Below are positions 47,223-58,016 of a stretch of DNA of 64,000 nucleotides, one piece after another. Each line of letters starts with the position of its first letter. The first letter of the stretch is position 1. The DNA lies in NCBI GenBank assembly GCA_022823465.1, contig JAJEHX010000023.1, positions 1 through 64,000 on the forward strand, read 5' to 3'. Made by a program: the position numbers and the translations under genes. The notes under the pieces are model-generated. The model worked only from the letters and a program-made list of their open reading frames with translations, did no database searches and was not told the origin of the DNA. The DNA comes from Candidatus Latescibacterota bacterium (GTDB lineage Bacteria > JAAXHH01).

Positions 47223-49208
47223 CTACGTCCATTCGTGCAGGGCGTGTCCCTGGCCGGGAAACCAGATCCAGTCCACGAGGAACCCGAGAAACACCCCCAC
47301 ACTGTATCCTACCAGCACGCCCCAGGCAAAGGGCTGGGCCCGTCGATAGATGGTCACTCCGCCGATCCGCATCAACAGCATCTTGATCAGCCAGGCCAGG
47401 AACAGCGAGAACATGAGCAGGCGGATCACGTCGGCGAAGGCCACGGTAAAACCCACCGGCGCCAGGGGCCAGCCGGGAAAACGGTAGGTCAGGGCCGTCA
47501 TGACCAGCATGATGACGCCGCCGAGGGCCATGAACAGGAACTCGGGCGGCTGCAGCTGGTCGGCGTTGCGTATCCACCGCACGATATCGTCAAAGTAGGT
47601 CTCGTTGATGCCGCCGAAGGCGTCGCGCGTGCCGAAGTTGTACGCGCCGATGGTCGTGTTCCCGATGTAGATCGTGTACAGGATGGACGTCAGCAGGCTG
47701 ACGACGAAGGTGACGGACATGAGGGCGAGTATGCCTCGCTTGTCCCGCAGCAGGTCGGACGTCACCTTGTCGGACTGGGCGATGGTGCCGATCCCCATGC
47801 CCCGCCAGTTCCGGGCGTAGACGGACCCCAGGCCCAGGGTGGTCAGGCTCTGGGGGTCGATGTTTCCCGAGCCCACGGTCAGTATGGTGAAATGGTGGGC
47901 ATTGACCGGAAGGTCCATGAAGGCCAGGCCCGTCTGGGCGATGATCCGGGCCGTGCCCAGGTACAGAATGAAGAGAAACAGCAGGTAAACGGGCAGCACC
48001 TGCCAGGAGAGGCCCGACCCCACGAGCCAGGCCACCAGGTAGACCAGGCAGCCGGCCAGTCCGAGGACGGCCACCCGGTAGGACATCAACTCCGAGGCCG
48101 GCCGCTCGCCGCTGCGCAGGGCCCGCCGAAAGACGTCGGCGATCTGTGCGCGCGCCGTCCAAAGGTGCCAGAAGACGAAGACGATGAATCCGCCGAAGAA
48201 CTGGGCCTTCACCACGGCGTTCACCCCCACCGGACTGCCGGAATACTGGAGGCCGACGCGGTCCAGCAGTCCGCCTTCCAGCACGCCGCAAAGGGCGAAG
48301 AACCACAGGCTGAAGGTGATCTCGACCGGCGCCAGGAATGCGAAGCACAGGGCATAGATGTTGACGCTGATCCTTATGGCCGGTATGCCTTCCAGCAAGG
48401 TCAGGTTTGTGTGGTAGAGCGCGCCGATGGGAATGTGCGGGATGGCTCCCCAGAACGAGGAGATGTTCCAGATCATCAGGGCAAGGGATAAACTGAAGCC
48501 CACCTGGAACATGCGGTCGTAGACGAATCGCGGAAAGGTCCGTTCCGTCCCATCGTCATGGCGGATCAGGTCGACGGCCATCTGCACGAGCGGAAAGGAC
48601 AGCCGCTCGTGGGCCACCCAGGTCCTCCTCATGATGGTGGACATGCAGGCGCCCATGAAGAACAGCACGACGAAGAAGGTCAGCCACCAGAAGAGGGGCG
48701 AAAACCAGGGCCCCCAGATGACGTCGCCGGCTCCTTCCGGGATCCCCTCGTAGAACCACACCAGCGTGTTGCCCTGGCCGCTGACCAGCAGCCAGTCCGG
48801 CAGATAGTCGAAGAAGGTGGCCTCCCACTGGTTCTCCGGCCGCGCGAAATAGTAGGGCGTGGCGATGACCCCCATGAGATAGGCGACCAGGACCTTGCCC
48901 GGCACGAGGGAGGAAACGAACATCATTACGAAGACCAGGGCCAGTTCGCTTCCGTTCAGCACCCAGGACGGCCGCCAGGTGCGCAGGGCCGGGTTGACGA
49001 TGAGCAGGAGGAAGAAGAAGGGGATCAGGACCGCGATGGGCAGATGGGACACCGTCATGCGGGACGAATGCACGAGGAAGGAGCCGAAGGGGACCCAGAT
49101 GTTGATCAGGACGGCGAGCAGCAGGCCCAGGACCACGGCGCGGCGTGATATGCCGGCTGATCGCAATGTTCCGGGTTGCGGGATACCAATGCGCAGTTTG
49201 GTTGCCAT
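47223..49208 (-). CDS. large multi-pass membrane protein (DUF6785/DUF6784-like)
   Basis: Many TM segments; VPFGSFLVHSSRMTVSHLPIAVLIPFFFLLLIVNPAL...; I recall the family tentatively. Confidence 0.6.
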   Translation of the reverse strand: MATKLRIGIPQPGTLRSAGISRRAVVLGLLLAVLINIWVPFGSFLVHSSRMTVSHLPIAVLIPFFFLLLIVNPALRTWRPSWVLNGSELALVFVMMFVSSLVPGKVLVAYLMGVIATPYYFARPENQWEATFFDYLPDWLLVSGQGNTLVWFYEGIPEGAGDVIWGPWFSPLFWWLTFFVVLFFMGACMSTIMRRTWVAHERLSFPLVQMAVDLIRHDDGTERTFPRFVYDRMFQVGFSLSLALMIWNISSFWGAIPHIPIGALYHTNLTLLEGIPAIRISVNIYALCFAFLAPVEITFSLWFFALCGVLEGGLLDRVGLQYSGSPVGVNAVVKAQFFGGFIVFVFWHLWTARAQIADVFRRALRSGERPASELMSYRVAVLGLAGCLVYLVAWLVGSGLSWQVLPVYLLFLFILYLGTARIIAQTGLAFMDLPVNAHHFTILTVGSGNIDPQSLTTLGLGSVYARNWRGMGIGTIAQSDKVTSDLLRDKRGILALMSVTFVVSLLTSILYTIYIGNTTIGAYNFGTRDAFGGINETYFDDIVRWIRNADQLQPPEFLFMALGGVIMLVMTALTYRFPGWPLAPVGFTVAFADVIRLLMFSLFLAWLIKMLLMRIGGVTIYRRAQPFAWGVLVGYSVGVFLGFLVDWIWFPGQGHALHEWT

Positions 49209-49556
49209 GGTCCGGTACGCCGAAAGGTCAAAGAAAACCGGGTTTTAAGCGGGGAAAGGATGCCGGGTCTGTACGACTTCAATATATCCGGTTCCCGACA
49301 GACGGCACAACCCTAGATTTAGAACGCGAAGCCGCGTCCTTGGTTTTTGCTTGAACCGGTGTGTCAACCTTTTTATATTGCTTTGTTCAAGCATGCAACG
49401 GCTCATTACGCTCGGGATGAATGCGACAGTTTGGGCCTCGCGGCCGTTCCGGGCATTCCCATGTTCCCCAACGATGCGAAACGCGGAAACGGCGGACTGC
49501 ACGGCTTCGAGCGTGCGAAACCGCCGGTTGCCGGATACCGACAGGGGTAGCGCCTC

Positions 49557-52500
49557 ATGTGGTCGAAGATAAAAACGGGGATCGGCATCGCCGTCGCGGC
49601 ACTGATGTTGTCCTCTGTCACCATCTTCCATCCCAGGGATATTACCGAAAATATCCTGATGAAGCTGATCTCCCTGCCCGAACCCCAGGAGATACAGCCC
49701 TTCCTGGGCCATGACCGTTCGCTGGAGGAGGCCCTGGAGTCGGTCAGCGCGGAGTCGATCGAAAACACGGTGCGGACCCTCTCCTCCTATCCTTCCCGGG
49801 TCGTGGGTTACGCCGGCGCGGATTCGGCCTATGAATACATCAGGGACCAGTTCGACGAGATCGGCCTGCAGGACGTCCGGACCGAGACGTTTCCGGTCAC
49901 GGTGCCCATCGACAAGGGCTCGAAACTCACCGTCCTGGAAACGGGCGAGGAGATCCCGCTCCACGCCCTCTGGCCCAATCTCGTGCGCACGCCCACCACG
50001 CCCCGCGAAGGGCTGTCCGGTCCGATCGTCTACGGCGGCAAGGGGGAATTCGGCGACTTCAACGGGTACGACATGCAGGGCAGCGTCGTACTCATGGATT
50101 TCGATTCCCAGGACCGGTTCATCAACGCCCGGATGCTCGGCGCCAGCGCCATCATCTTCTTCGACAACGGACGGGTGACCCGGAGCGAGGCGGAACTCAA
50201 ATTCATGGGGCTTCCGCTCAACGTGCCCCGGTACTGGGTCGAAAAGGACCACGTGCCCGCACTGCTGGCCCTGGCCGAACCGGCGACGAACCAGGTAAAC
50301 GTACAGGCCCGGATGGACTGGGAGGTCGTGGAAGGGAAGAACATCTTCGGGTGGATACCCGGGCTTGACGAGGAAATGCCAAATGCACGGGACGAGACCC
50401 GCACGAAATGGAAGGACTACACGATCGTCATCGAGTCCTTCTACGACGCCATGTCGGTGGTCCCAGGCGTTGCGCCCGGCGCCGAGAGCGCCACGGGCGT
50501 GGCCGCGCTGCTGGAAGTCGCCAGGGCGGTCAAGCAGTATAGCCCCAAGTACTCCGTGGTCATCCTGGCCACTTCCGCCCACTTCATGGGCCTGGAAGGC
50601 GCGCACAACTGGCTGTACCGGCACGGCAGGGCGAGCGGTTACTTCATGTCGAAGATCCCCGAGGAAGACAAGATCGACTTCGACATGTTCTTCGGTATCG
50701 ACCTTTCCAGTCACGAATCCCGCGTCGGCGCTTTCGCCTTCGGCACCTTCGACAACGGCGCCTGGGCGACCAACCACTACATAAAGAACATCTTCGCGCC
50801 CTATTCGAGGAAATTCGCGGGCTACATCCAGGAAGCCTTCGGGGCGGGCGCCGACTCGGCCCGGTACGTCAACGCCATCGTGCCTCCCCAGCGGACCTGG
50901 AAGGACTTCATGCCCGTCAAGCTGGGCCTGGACAGCGAGGCCGTCACCTACTTCGGCAAGAAGGGCATGTCCTTCGTCACGCCGAACGGTACCCGGGGCC
51001 TGGTGGACACGCCCCACGACCGCTTCGAATCGGTCAACGTCGCAAATGTGACCGAGCAGGCGCGCTCCCTCGCGGTCATGCTCGCCCGGGCCACGACGGA
51101 CGGCGAGCTCTTCGAAGAGACCAAGCTCAAGATCCAGGACACGGCCCACGACATGACCGGGACGGTCTACGAATTCGACCGGGACGTCAACTTCTTCGTG
51201 CCCAAGAAGCCCATCCCCGGCGCCCTGGTCACCTATTTCAAGAGCCTGACCAACACGGGCGTGCGGGGCATCCTGATCAACAAGGCCGATTCGCTGGGAC
51301 GCTTCGCCTTCCGTCCGCTGAAGCAACAGAAGGGGCCGATTAAGCTTCGGTCCTACGCCCTGGACGAGGACGGCGAGATCATCTACGCGCCCGACCTGGG
51401 GCAGGAAGGCGACAAGACCTTCCCCCTGAACGCGGCCAGCGGCGCGAACGAAAACACGACCCTGCAGATCGTGTTCCGGGCCCGGGCCCTCGACGTGTAC
51501 GAGATCATCGACTCCCGGTACCTCACCGCGCTGGACCAGTTGACCGTCCTGGGGCAGAACGACGCCGAGCCCCAGTGGTACGGCCACAGCTATATCGAGA
51601 AGCAGAGCGGCACGGAAGGGCGCACCGTTCCAGCCGCCGTCGTCTTCGCCAAGCCTGGGCAGCGCCTCAAGCTCCTCATGAGCACCAGCCTCTTCGGCGT
51701 CAAGTACCTGCTGACCAATGCGCCGGATGAATTTCTGAAGAATCCCGTCGAACCGGGCGAGGTGACCCTGGCGCTCCTGGAAGAGGCCCAGGGACAGGGC
51801 TACCTGGTCGACGAGGGGCTCATCGTCAATCCGTCCTACCAGGGCACGCGGGACATGTGGGTCGTGGACGACGTGCGGCTGAAGCAACTGGCCCGATTCG
51901 GCGTGGAGAACCAGCGCATCGAGCAACTGCACGAGGAGGCGCGCGTCGCCCTCCTGGAGGCGGAGGAGCATCTCGCGAACCGGGAATACGACGCCTTCAT
52001 TTCCAAGTCGCGGGAGGCCTGGGGGCTCGAAGCGCGGGGATACCCGGAAGTCAAGTCCACGGCGGACGACACGGTCAAGGGCGTGATCTTCTATTTCATC
52101 CTGCTCCTGCCCTTCTCCTTCTTCATGGAACGCCTGGTCTTCGGGTTCCCGACGATCAACAAGCGGATCTTCGGATTCGCCGTCTTCTTCATCGCGGTTT
52201 TCCTCGTGCTGCAGCAGGTGCATCCCGCCTTCAAGCTCAGCACGTCGCCCTACGTCATCTTCCTGGCCTTCGTCATCTTCGCGCTGGGGACGACCGTGCT
52301 CATCATCGTCCTGTCCAAGTTCAACCAGGAAGTGCAGAAGATCAAGCGCGCGCAGACGGGCATGCACGAGGCCGATATCGGCCGGTTGAGCGCCACGGCC
52401 GTCGCCCTGTCGCTGGGCGTCTCCAACCTGCGGAAACGTAAAGTGCGCACGGCCCTCACGGCCGCCACCATCACGCTGCTGACCTTTACCGTGCTGTCCT

Positions 52501-54185
52501 TCACGTCCATCACGACGTCCCTCAGGTACTACAAGCTGGAGCGGTACAACGAGCCGGCCTATGACGGGACGCTGGTCCGGGACCGGAACTGGAAGGGGCT
52601 GCAGCCCTCCGTCTACGACTATCTCAAGAGCACCTTCCAGGATAAGGCCACGCTGATCCCCCGGGCCTGGTACATGTCCCAGGTTAAAGGCGAAAAGGGG
52701 TTCTTCTCCTTCTCGTCGCCCAGGTCGTCCCACGAAAGCTACGTGAACAGCATCCTGGGCCTGACCCCGGACGAGCCGAAGGCGACCCGCCTCGATGAAT
52801 ACCTCCTGGGCGGGAGATGGTTCGAGCCCGGCGAACGGAACGCCGCCATACTGCCCGACGACGTGGCCGCGGTGGTGGGCATCAGGCCGGAAGACGCCGG
52901 TTCCGCCTACATCGACATGTTCGGCATGAATCTGCAGGTCGTCGGCGTGATCGATTCCCGCAGGTTCAACCAGCTCAAGGACCTGGACGACGAGAAGCTG
53001 ACGCCTGTCGACCTGGTCCAGGAAAAAGGCAAGATCGCGCAGCGTATCGGAGAGGACCCGCGGCTGCAGGCCGAATCGCCGCCGGAAGCCTTCATTCACC
53101 TCGAATCCAACAACGTGATGATCCTGCCGTTCGAGACGGTCATGGACCTCGACGGCAAGATGTACTCGGTCGCGATTACGGATTTCAGGGACGAAAGCGG
53201 GCAGCCGAATCCCGATTTCGACCGGGATATCGAGGACTTTCTGTCGCGGGTCGCCATGACCATGTTCGTGGGCAAGGACGGCACCGTAAACGTCTACAGT
53301 TCCATCGGCTCCACCTCCATCGGGGGCATCGGCAACTTCCTCATTCCCATTCTCGTCGCCGCCATGATCGTCCTGAACACCATGATGGGCGCGGTACACG
53401 AGCGCTTCCGGGAGATCGGCGTCTACAGCTCGGTCGGATTGGCGCCGAGCCACATCGCGGCCCTTTTCCTCGCGGAGTCTTCGGTCTTCGCCACGGTCGG
53501 CGCCGTGCTGGGATACCTGGGGGGGCAAACCATCACCCTCGTGCTGTCGAACTATGAGATCCTCGCCGGCCTGTCGCTGAACTATTCCTCCCTTTCGGCC
53601 GTCTGGTCGGTGGTCGTGGTGATGGCCACGGTCTTCCTGTCGACGGCCTATCCGGCGAAGAAGGCGGCGGACATGGCCGTGCCGGACGTGGGCCGGGAGT
53701 GGAAATTCCCCGAACCCGACGGGGACGACTGGAGTTTCGACTTCCCCTTCACCATCGGCAGCGTCGAGGTGCTGGGCATGTACGCCTATCTCACGCGGGT
53801 CTTCGAATCCTACGAGGAGGGTTCCCTGGGCGCCTTTGTCACGGAAAACGTCCAGTTGAGCGCCCAGGAGACGCCGTCGGGCCATCCCATGTACCATATC
53901 TCGATGATGACCTGGCTCGCGCCTTACGACCTGGGCATCAGCCAGCGCGTCTCCCTCAGCGCCGCGCCGGCCGAGAATGAAAGAGACCTGTACGCCGTCT
54001 GGGTGGACATCCACCGCGAGAGCGGCGACGTCGCGTCCTGGCAGCGCATCAACCGGCGATTCCTGAGCGTGCTGCGCAAGCGCTTCCTGGTCTGGCGCAC
54101 CCTGCCGCAGGACTTGAAGAACCAGTACGCCGTCGCCGGCCGGGAAACGACCAAAGAGGCGCAAGAAGCGGGCCAACCCGTATGA
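49557..54185 (+). CDS. degenerate M28-peptidase-like ectodomain fused to FtsX/MacB-type permease domain
   Basis: N-terminus with PA-like insert and M28-like IVIESFYDAMSVVPGVAPGAESATGVAALLEVARAV; C-terminus FLIPILVAAMIVLNTMMGAVHERFREIGVYSSVGLAPSHIAALFLAESSVFATVGAVLGYLGG (FtsX). Confidence 0.8.
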   Translation: MWSKIKTGIGIAVAALMLSSVTIFHPRDITENILMKLISLPEPQEIQPFLGHDRSLEEALESVSAESIENTVRTLSSYPSRVVGYAGADSAYEYIRDQFDEIGLQDVRTETFPVTVPIDKGSKLTVLETGEEIPLHALWPNLVRTPTTPREGLSGPIVYGGKGEFGDFNGYDMQGSVVLMDFDSQDRFINARMLGASAIIFFDNGRVTRSEAELKFMGLPLNVPRYWVEKDHVPALLALAEPATNQVNVQARMDWEVVEGKNIFGWIPGLDEEMPNARDETRTKWKDYTIVIESFYDAMSVVPGVAPGAESATGVAALLEVARAVKQYSPKYSVVILATSAHFMGLEGAHNWLYRHGRASGYFMSKIPEEDKIDFDMFFGIDLSSHESRVGAFAFGTFDNGAWATNHYIKNIFAPYSRKFAGYIQEAFGAGADSARYVNAIVPPQRTWKDFMPVKLGLDSEAVTYFGKKGMSFVTPNGTRGLVDTPHDRFESVNVANVTEQARSLAVMLARATTDGELFEETKLKIQDTAHDMTGTVYEFDRDVNFFVPKKPIPGALVTYFKSLTNTGVRGILINKADSLGRFAFRPLKQQKGPIKLRSYALDEDGEIIYAPDLGQEGDKTFPLNAASGANENTTLQIVFRARALDVYEIIDSRYLTALDQLTVLGQNDAEPQWYGHSYIEKQSGTEGRTVPAAVVFAKPGQRLKLLMSTSLFGVKYLLTNAPDEFLKNPVEPGEVTLALLEEAQGQGYLVDEGLIVNPSYQGTRDMWVVDDVRLKQLARFGVENQRIEQLHEEARVALLEAEEHLANREYDAFISKSREAWGLEARGYPEVKSTADDTVKGVIFYFILLLPFSFFMERLVFGFPTINKRIFGFAVFFIAVFLVLQQVHPAFKLSTSPYVIFLAFVIFALGTTVLIIVLSKFNQEVQKIKRAQTGMHEADIGRLSATAVALSLGVSNLRKRKVRTALTAATITLLTFTVLSFTSITTSLRYYKLERYNEPAYDGTLVRDRNWKGLQPSVYDYLKSTFQDKATLIPRAWYMSQVKGEKGFFSFSSPRSSHESYVNSILGLTPDEPKATRLDEYLLGGRWFEPGERNAAILPDDVAAVVGIRPEDAGSAYIDMFGMNLQVVGVIDSRRFNQLKDLDDEKLTPVDLVQEKGKIAQRIGEDPRLQAESPPEAFIHLESNNVMILPFETVMDLDGKMYSVAITDFRDESGQPNPDFDRDIEDFLSRVAMTMFVGKDGTVNVYSSIGSTSIGGIGNFLIPILVAAMIVLNTMMGAVHERFREIGVYSSVGLAPSHIAALFLAESSVFATVGAVLGYLGGQTITLVLSNYEILAGLSLNYSSLSAVWSVVVVMATVFLSTAYPAKKAADMAVPDVGREWKFPEPDGDDWSFDFPFTIGSVEVLGMYAYLTRVFESYEEGSLGAFVTENVQLSAQETPSGHPMYHISMMTWLAPYDLGISQRVSLSAAPAENERDLYAVWVDIHRESGDVASWQRINRRFLSVLRKRFLVWRTLPQDLKNQYAVAGRETTKEAQEAGQPV

Positions 54186-55006
54186 AGTTCGCCTTCTGTA
54201 ATGAAATGTTCCGGGACGTGCCCCTCCGGCAGGTCTTTCGCACCGCCGCGGAAATCGGTTACGACGGCGTGGAGATCGCCCCATTCACGGTGGCGCGTTC
54301 GGTGAACGAGGTCGGACCGGACGCAAGGAAGGCGATTCGCGACGAGGCCGCCGAATTCGGCCTGGAGATCACGGGACTGCACTGGGTCCTGCTCAGCCCG
54401 GAAGGCCTCTACCTCAATCACCCCGACGACGGCATCCGCTACTGCACCAGGCTGTATCTCTGCGACCTGGTGAAATTCTGCGGGGACCTGGGCGGCCGGG
54501 TCATCGTCCTCGGATCGCCGAAGCAGCGCAACGTGTTGCCGGACCAGACCTTCGAGGCGACCTGGGACCGGACCCGGACGGCCCTCGAGGAATGTCTGCC
54601 CGCGGCCGAAGAAAACGGCGTAACGATCTGCCTCGAGCCCCTGGACAGCGCCCAGACCAATTTCATCAACACCCCGGCCGAGGCCGCGCGGATGGTCCGG
54701 GAGATCGGTCATCCGAATCTCCGCATGATCATCGACGTGCGGGCGACCCTTTGCCAGGGCCTGGACGCCGCGGAGGCCGTTCGCGAACACAAGGACGACA
54801 TGGCTTACATTCACTTCAATAACGCCAACGGCGATGGCCCGGGTTACGGCGACACCGATTTCGTGCCCATTCTGCGGGCGCTTCGGGAAACGGGTTACGA
54901 GGGGTACGGTTCGGTGGAAGTCTTCGACTATTCTTACGGCGCGGAGAACATAGCGCGAAAGAGCCTGGAAACGCTCCGGACGGCCTGGGCGGCCTGGGCG
55001 GCATAA
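54182..55006 (+). CDS. sugar phosphate isomerase/epimerase (AP endonuclease 2-like TIM barrel)
   Basis: MKFAFCNEMFRDVPLRQVFRTAAEIGYDGVEIAPF...ICLEPLDSAQTNFINTPAEAARMVREIGHPNLRMIIDV...YEGYGSVEVFDY. Confidence 0.88.
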   Translation: MKFAFCNEMFRDVPLRQVFRTAAEIGYDGVEIAPFTVARSVNEVGPDARKAIRDEAAEFGLEITGLHWVLLSPEGLYLNHPDDGIRYCTRLYLCDLVKFCGDLGGRVIVLGSPKQRNVLPDQTFEATWDRTRTALEECLPAAEENGVTICLEPLDSAQTNFINTPAEAARMVREIGHPNLRMIIDVRATLCQGLDAAEAVREHKDDMAYIHFNNANGDGPGYGDTDFVPILRALRETGYEGYGSVEVFDYSYGAENIARKSLETLRTAWAAWAA

Positions 55007-55066
55007 GCCGGAGGCCAGCGTCCGGGAGCAGGCGGCACGAGCCGCGGAGCATGAGAGGGTGGCCGG

Positions 55067-55600
55067 GTGAATCAACAGGTCCTCGACAGAGAAGGCATCG
55101 CCAGGGCGGTATCTCGTATCGCCCACCAGATCCTGGAACGCAACAAGGGCGCGGCCGGCATCGTCATCGTCGGTATACAGAGGAGAGGGGACTGGCTGGC
55201 GCGCCGGCTGGCCGATGCCTTGCGCGAAGCAGAGGACACGGCCGTTCCCGTGGGCGTGCTGGACATCAACCTCTACCGCGACGACCTCCAGGTCCGCGCG
55301 GACTACCCCGTCGTCCGAACCACCGACATACCCTTCGACATCGAGGGACGCACCGTCATCCTGGTCGACGACGTCCTGTACACGGGCCGTACCATCCGGG
55401 CGGCGCTGGACGAACTGAAGGACTTCGGCCGGGCCAGGCGCATCGAACTCGCCGTCCTGATCAACCGGGAGGGGCGGGAACTGCCGATCCAGGCGGACTA
55501 TATCGGGGAGGACATCGAAGTGGGCCCCGGCAGAACCGTGGTCGTGCACGTTCATGAACTCGACCGGAAAGATGACGTTTCCGTCGAGGAGGTGGTGTGA
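55067..55600 (+). CDS. pyrR: bifunctional pyr operon regulator / uracil phosphoribosyltransferase
   Basis: AVSRIAHQILERNKGAAGIVIVGIQRRGDWLARRLA...DDLQVRADYPVVRTTDIPFDIEGRTVILVDDVLYTGRTIRAALD. Confidence 0.96.
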   Translation: MNQQVLDREGIARAVSRIAHQILERNKGAAGIVIVGIQRRGDWLARRLADALREAEDTAVPVGVLDINLYRDDLQVRADYPVVRTTDIPFDIEGRTVILVDDVLYTGRTIRAALDELKDFGRARRIELAVLINREGRELPIQADYIGEDIEVGPGRTVVVHVHELDRKDDVSVEEVV

Positions 55601-56556
55601 TGGATGAAGCCCGCCTCCACGCGCTGCGCCACCGCCACCTTATCGGCCTCGAGGATTTCTCGCGCGAGGAAATCCGGCTGATCCTGGATACGGCGGACTC
55701 CTTCAAGGAAGTGATCCGGCGCCCCATCCGGAAGGTCCCCGCCTTAAGGGGGAAGAACGTCGTCAATCTCTTCTTCGAATCGAGCACCCGCACGCGGCTG
55801 TCCTTCGAACTGGCCGAGAAGCAGCTCTCCGCCGATACCCTGAATTTCGCATCCACCGGCAGCAGCGTGTCCAAGGGAGAGACCCTCGGCGACACGGCCC
55901 GGAACATCGAAGCCATGCAGGTGGACTGCGTGGTGGTGCGTCATTCGGCGGCGGGCGTCCCCTTCTTCCTTTCCCAGTGCCTGTCGAACGCCGTCGTCAT
56001 CAACGCCGGCGACGGCGCCCACGAACATCCGACCCAGGGCCTGCTCGACCTGCTGACCATGCGGGACGCGCTGGGCGACCTGGAAGGGCTGAAGGTCGCG
56101 CTCATTGGCGACGTCGCCCACAGCCGGGTGGCGCGCTCCAACATATGGGGACTTCAGAAAATGGGCGCGAAGGTGGCCGTCTGCGGCCCGCCCACGCTGA
56201 TCCCCGTCGACATCGAAGCAATGGGCGTTGAGGCTTGCCACCGGCTAGAGGACGCCCTCCGCGACGCCGACGTGGTCTACGCCCTGCGGATACAGCTTGA
56301 AAGGCAACAGGAAGCCTTCTTCCCTTCCCAGCGCGAATACACGCGGCTCTTCGGCATCGACCCGGAACGCCTCGAACTCGCCCGTCCCGGCGCCATCGTC
56401 ATGCATCCCGGTCCCATCAACCGCGGCGTGGAACTCGACTCCCGCGTGGCGGACAGCGGCCGGTCCGTCATTCTCGACCAGGTAACCAACGGGGTCGCCG
56501 TCCGTATGGCGGTCCTCTATCTCCTCAACGGCGGGGGTGAGCGCGATGCGGCCTGA
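55600..56556 (+). CDS. pyrB: aspartate carbamoyltransferase catalytic subunit
   Basis: VNLFFESSTRTRLSFELAEKQL...HEHPTQGLLDLLTMRDALG...VMHPGPINRGVELDSRVAD. Confidence 0.97.
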   Translation: MDEARLHALRHRHLIGLEDFSREEIRLILDTADSFKEVIRRPIRKVPALRGKNVVNLFFESSTRTRLSFELAEKQLSADTLNFASTGSSVSKGETLGDTARNIEAMQVDCVVVRHSAAGVPFFLSQCLSNAVVINAGDGAHEHPTQGLLDLLTMRDALGDLEGLKVALIGDVAHSRVARSNIWGLQKMGAKVAVCGPPTLIPVDIEAMGVEACHRLEDALRDADVVYALRIQLERQQEAFFPSQREYTRLFGIDPERLELARPGAIVMHPGPINRGVELDSRVADSGRSVILDQVTNGVAVRMAVLYLLNGGGERDAA

Positions 56557-57886
56557 CGGACGGGTTACAGGCGGACGGGTCACGTCGGGCGACGCGGAAC
56601 TGTCGGTGGTCCGCAACGGACATATCGTCGATCCCGCTTCCGGCCGCGACGAGATCGGCGACCTCTGGTTTCGCGACGGCCGGATCATCGATCGTCCCTC
56701 GGACGACGAGGCGAAAGGGGCCTCCGTCGTCGATGCGGCCGGGCGTCTCGTTCTGCCGGGCCTGGTCGATATGCACACCCACCTCTGCGAACCGGGCTAC
56801 GAGTACCGGGAGACCCTGGAAAGCGGGGCGGCGGCGGCGGCGGCCGGCGGCGTCACCGGCGTGGCGTGCATGCCGGATACCGAACCCGACCTGGACGATG
56901 CCCCCGCGGTGAGATTCGTCCGGGAACGGGCGGCGGGCGTCCCGGTGCATGTCTACCCCATCGCCGCGGTCACCGCCGGCCGTGCGGGCGAGCGCCTGAC
57001 GGAGATTGGCGAGCTTGCCGACGCCGGCGCCGTCGCGCTTTCCGACGCCGAACGAACCGTCCGGAATCCTGCCATTCTGCGCCGGGCCCTCGAATACGCC
57101 AGGATGTTCGATCTGCCCATCATCGCGCACTGCGAAGATCCGTCGCTCTCCGCCGGCGGCCTCATGCACGAGGGGAGCCACGCTACCCGGCTGGGTCTCA
57201 AGGGCATCCCGTCCATCGCCGAGGAAACCATCGCCGCGCGGGACATCATGCTCGCGGAATGGACGGGGGGACGGCTGCACCTGACCCACGTGAGCACGGC
57301 CGTGACCGTGGGACTCGTCCGGTCCGCGAAGCAGCGGGGCGTCCGGGTGACTGCCGATGTCAGCCCCCCACACCTGGTGCTGACCGATGAAGCGCTCTCC
57401 TCGTACGACACCCATCTGAAAGTCAATCCGCCCCTGCGAACCCGGGCGGACGTGGAGGCGCTTCGGGAGGGCCTCGCGGACGGAACCATCGACGCGGTCG
57501 CTTCGGATCACACGCCGCGGTCCGTGGACGAGAAGAACACGGAGTTTCAGGAAGCGCTCCCCGGCGCCGCCGGACTCGAGACCATGCTGTCCGTCGTGTA
57601 TACCGAGTTGATTGCGCCGGGCCTGCTGACCTGGAACGATGCCGTGCGGCGCATGTCGACGGCTCCCAGCGGAATACTGGGCACGGAAGGCGGCAGCCTG
57701 GCGTCCGGCAGTCCGGCCGACTTCATCCTCTTCCACCCGGACGGAACCTGGACCGTGGATCCCGCGTCCTTCAGGTCAAGGTCCGGCAATACGCCCTTCG
57801 CCGGTCGCGTGTTAAAAGGCGGCGTAACCATGACCGTCGTCGCCGGCCGGGTAGTTTATCGGTGCGACGACCCCGAATCATCTTGA
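56546..57886 (+). CDS. pyrC: dihydroorotase
   Basis: VVRNGHIVDPASGRDEIGDLWFRDGR...LPGLVDMHTHLCEPGYEYRETLESG...IAHCEDPSL...LHLTHVST...VASDHTPRS. Confidence 0.95.
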   Translation: MRPDGRVTGGRVTSGDAELSVVRNGHIVDPASGRDEIGDLWFRDGRIIDRPSDDEAKGASVVDAAGRLVLPGLVDMHTHLCEPGYEYRETLESGAAAAAAGGVTGVACMPDTEPDLDDAPAVRFVRERAAGVPVHVYPIAAVTAGRAGERLTEIGELADAGAVALSDAERTVRNPAILRRALEYARMFDLPIIAHCEDPSLSAGGLMHEGSHATRLGLKGIPSIAEETIAARDIMLAEWTGGRLHLTHVSTAVTVGLVRSAKQRGVRVTADVSPPHLVLTDEALSSYDTHLKVNPPLRTRADVEALREGLADGTIDAVASDHTPRSVDEKNTEFQEALPGAAGLETMLSVVYTELIAPGLLTWNDAVRRMSTAPSGILGTEGGSLASGSPADFILFHPDGTWTVDPASFRSRSGNTPFAGRVLKGGVTMTVVAGRVVYRCDDPESS

Positions 57887-57912
57887 CTGAACGTGCCATA
57901 TGAGTGTATTTT
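57883..57912 (+). promoter_or_regulatory. possible sigma70-type promoter for the TPR gene
   Basis: TTGACT - 18 bp - TATTTT. Confidence 0.4.
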
Positions 57913-58016
57913 CAGGAAACTGTTTGTTCTGAATAAACCGGCATAGTCATCGAAACGCATCCCCGTGACAGGCCTCGGCGATGTGCCGTCGACGCGTCTG
58001 TCGAAAGGAGTCCGTA

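Noticed and set aside
49245-54284. 1679-aa minus-strand ORF antisense to the M28-like/FtsX gene
   Set aside because: Low-complexity Arg/Gly/Asp/His-rich translation with no domain; shadow ORF caused by high GC third positions opposite a convincing gene.
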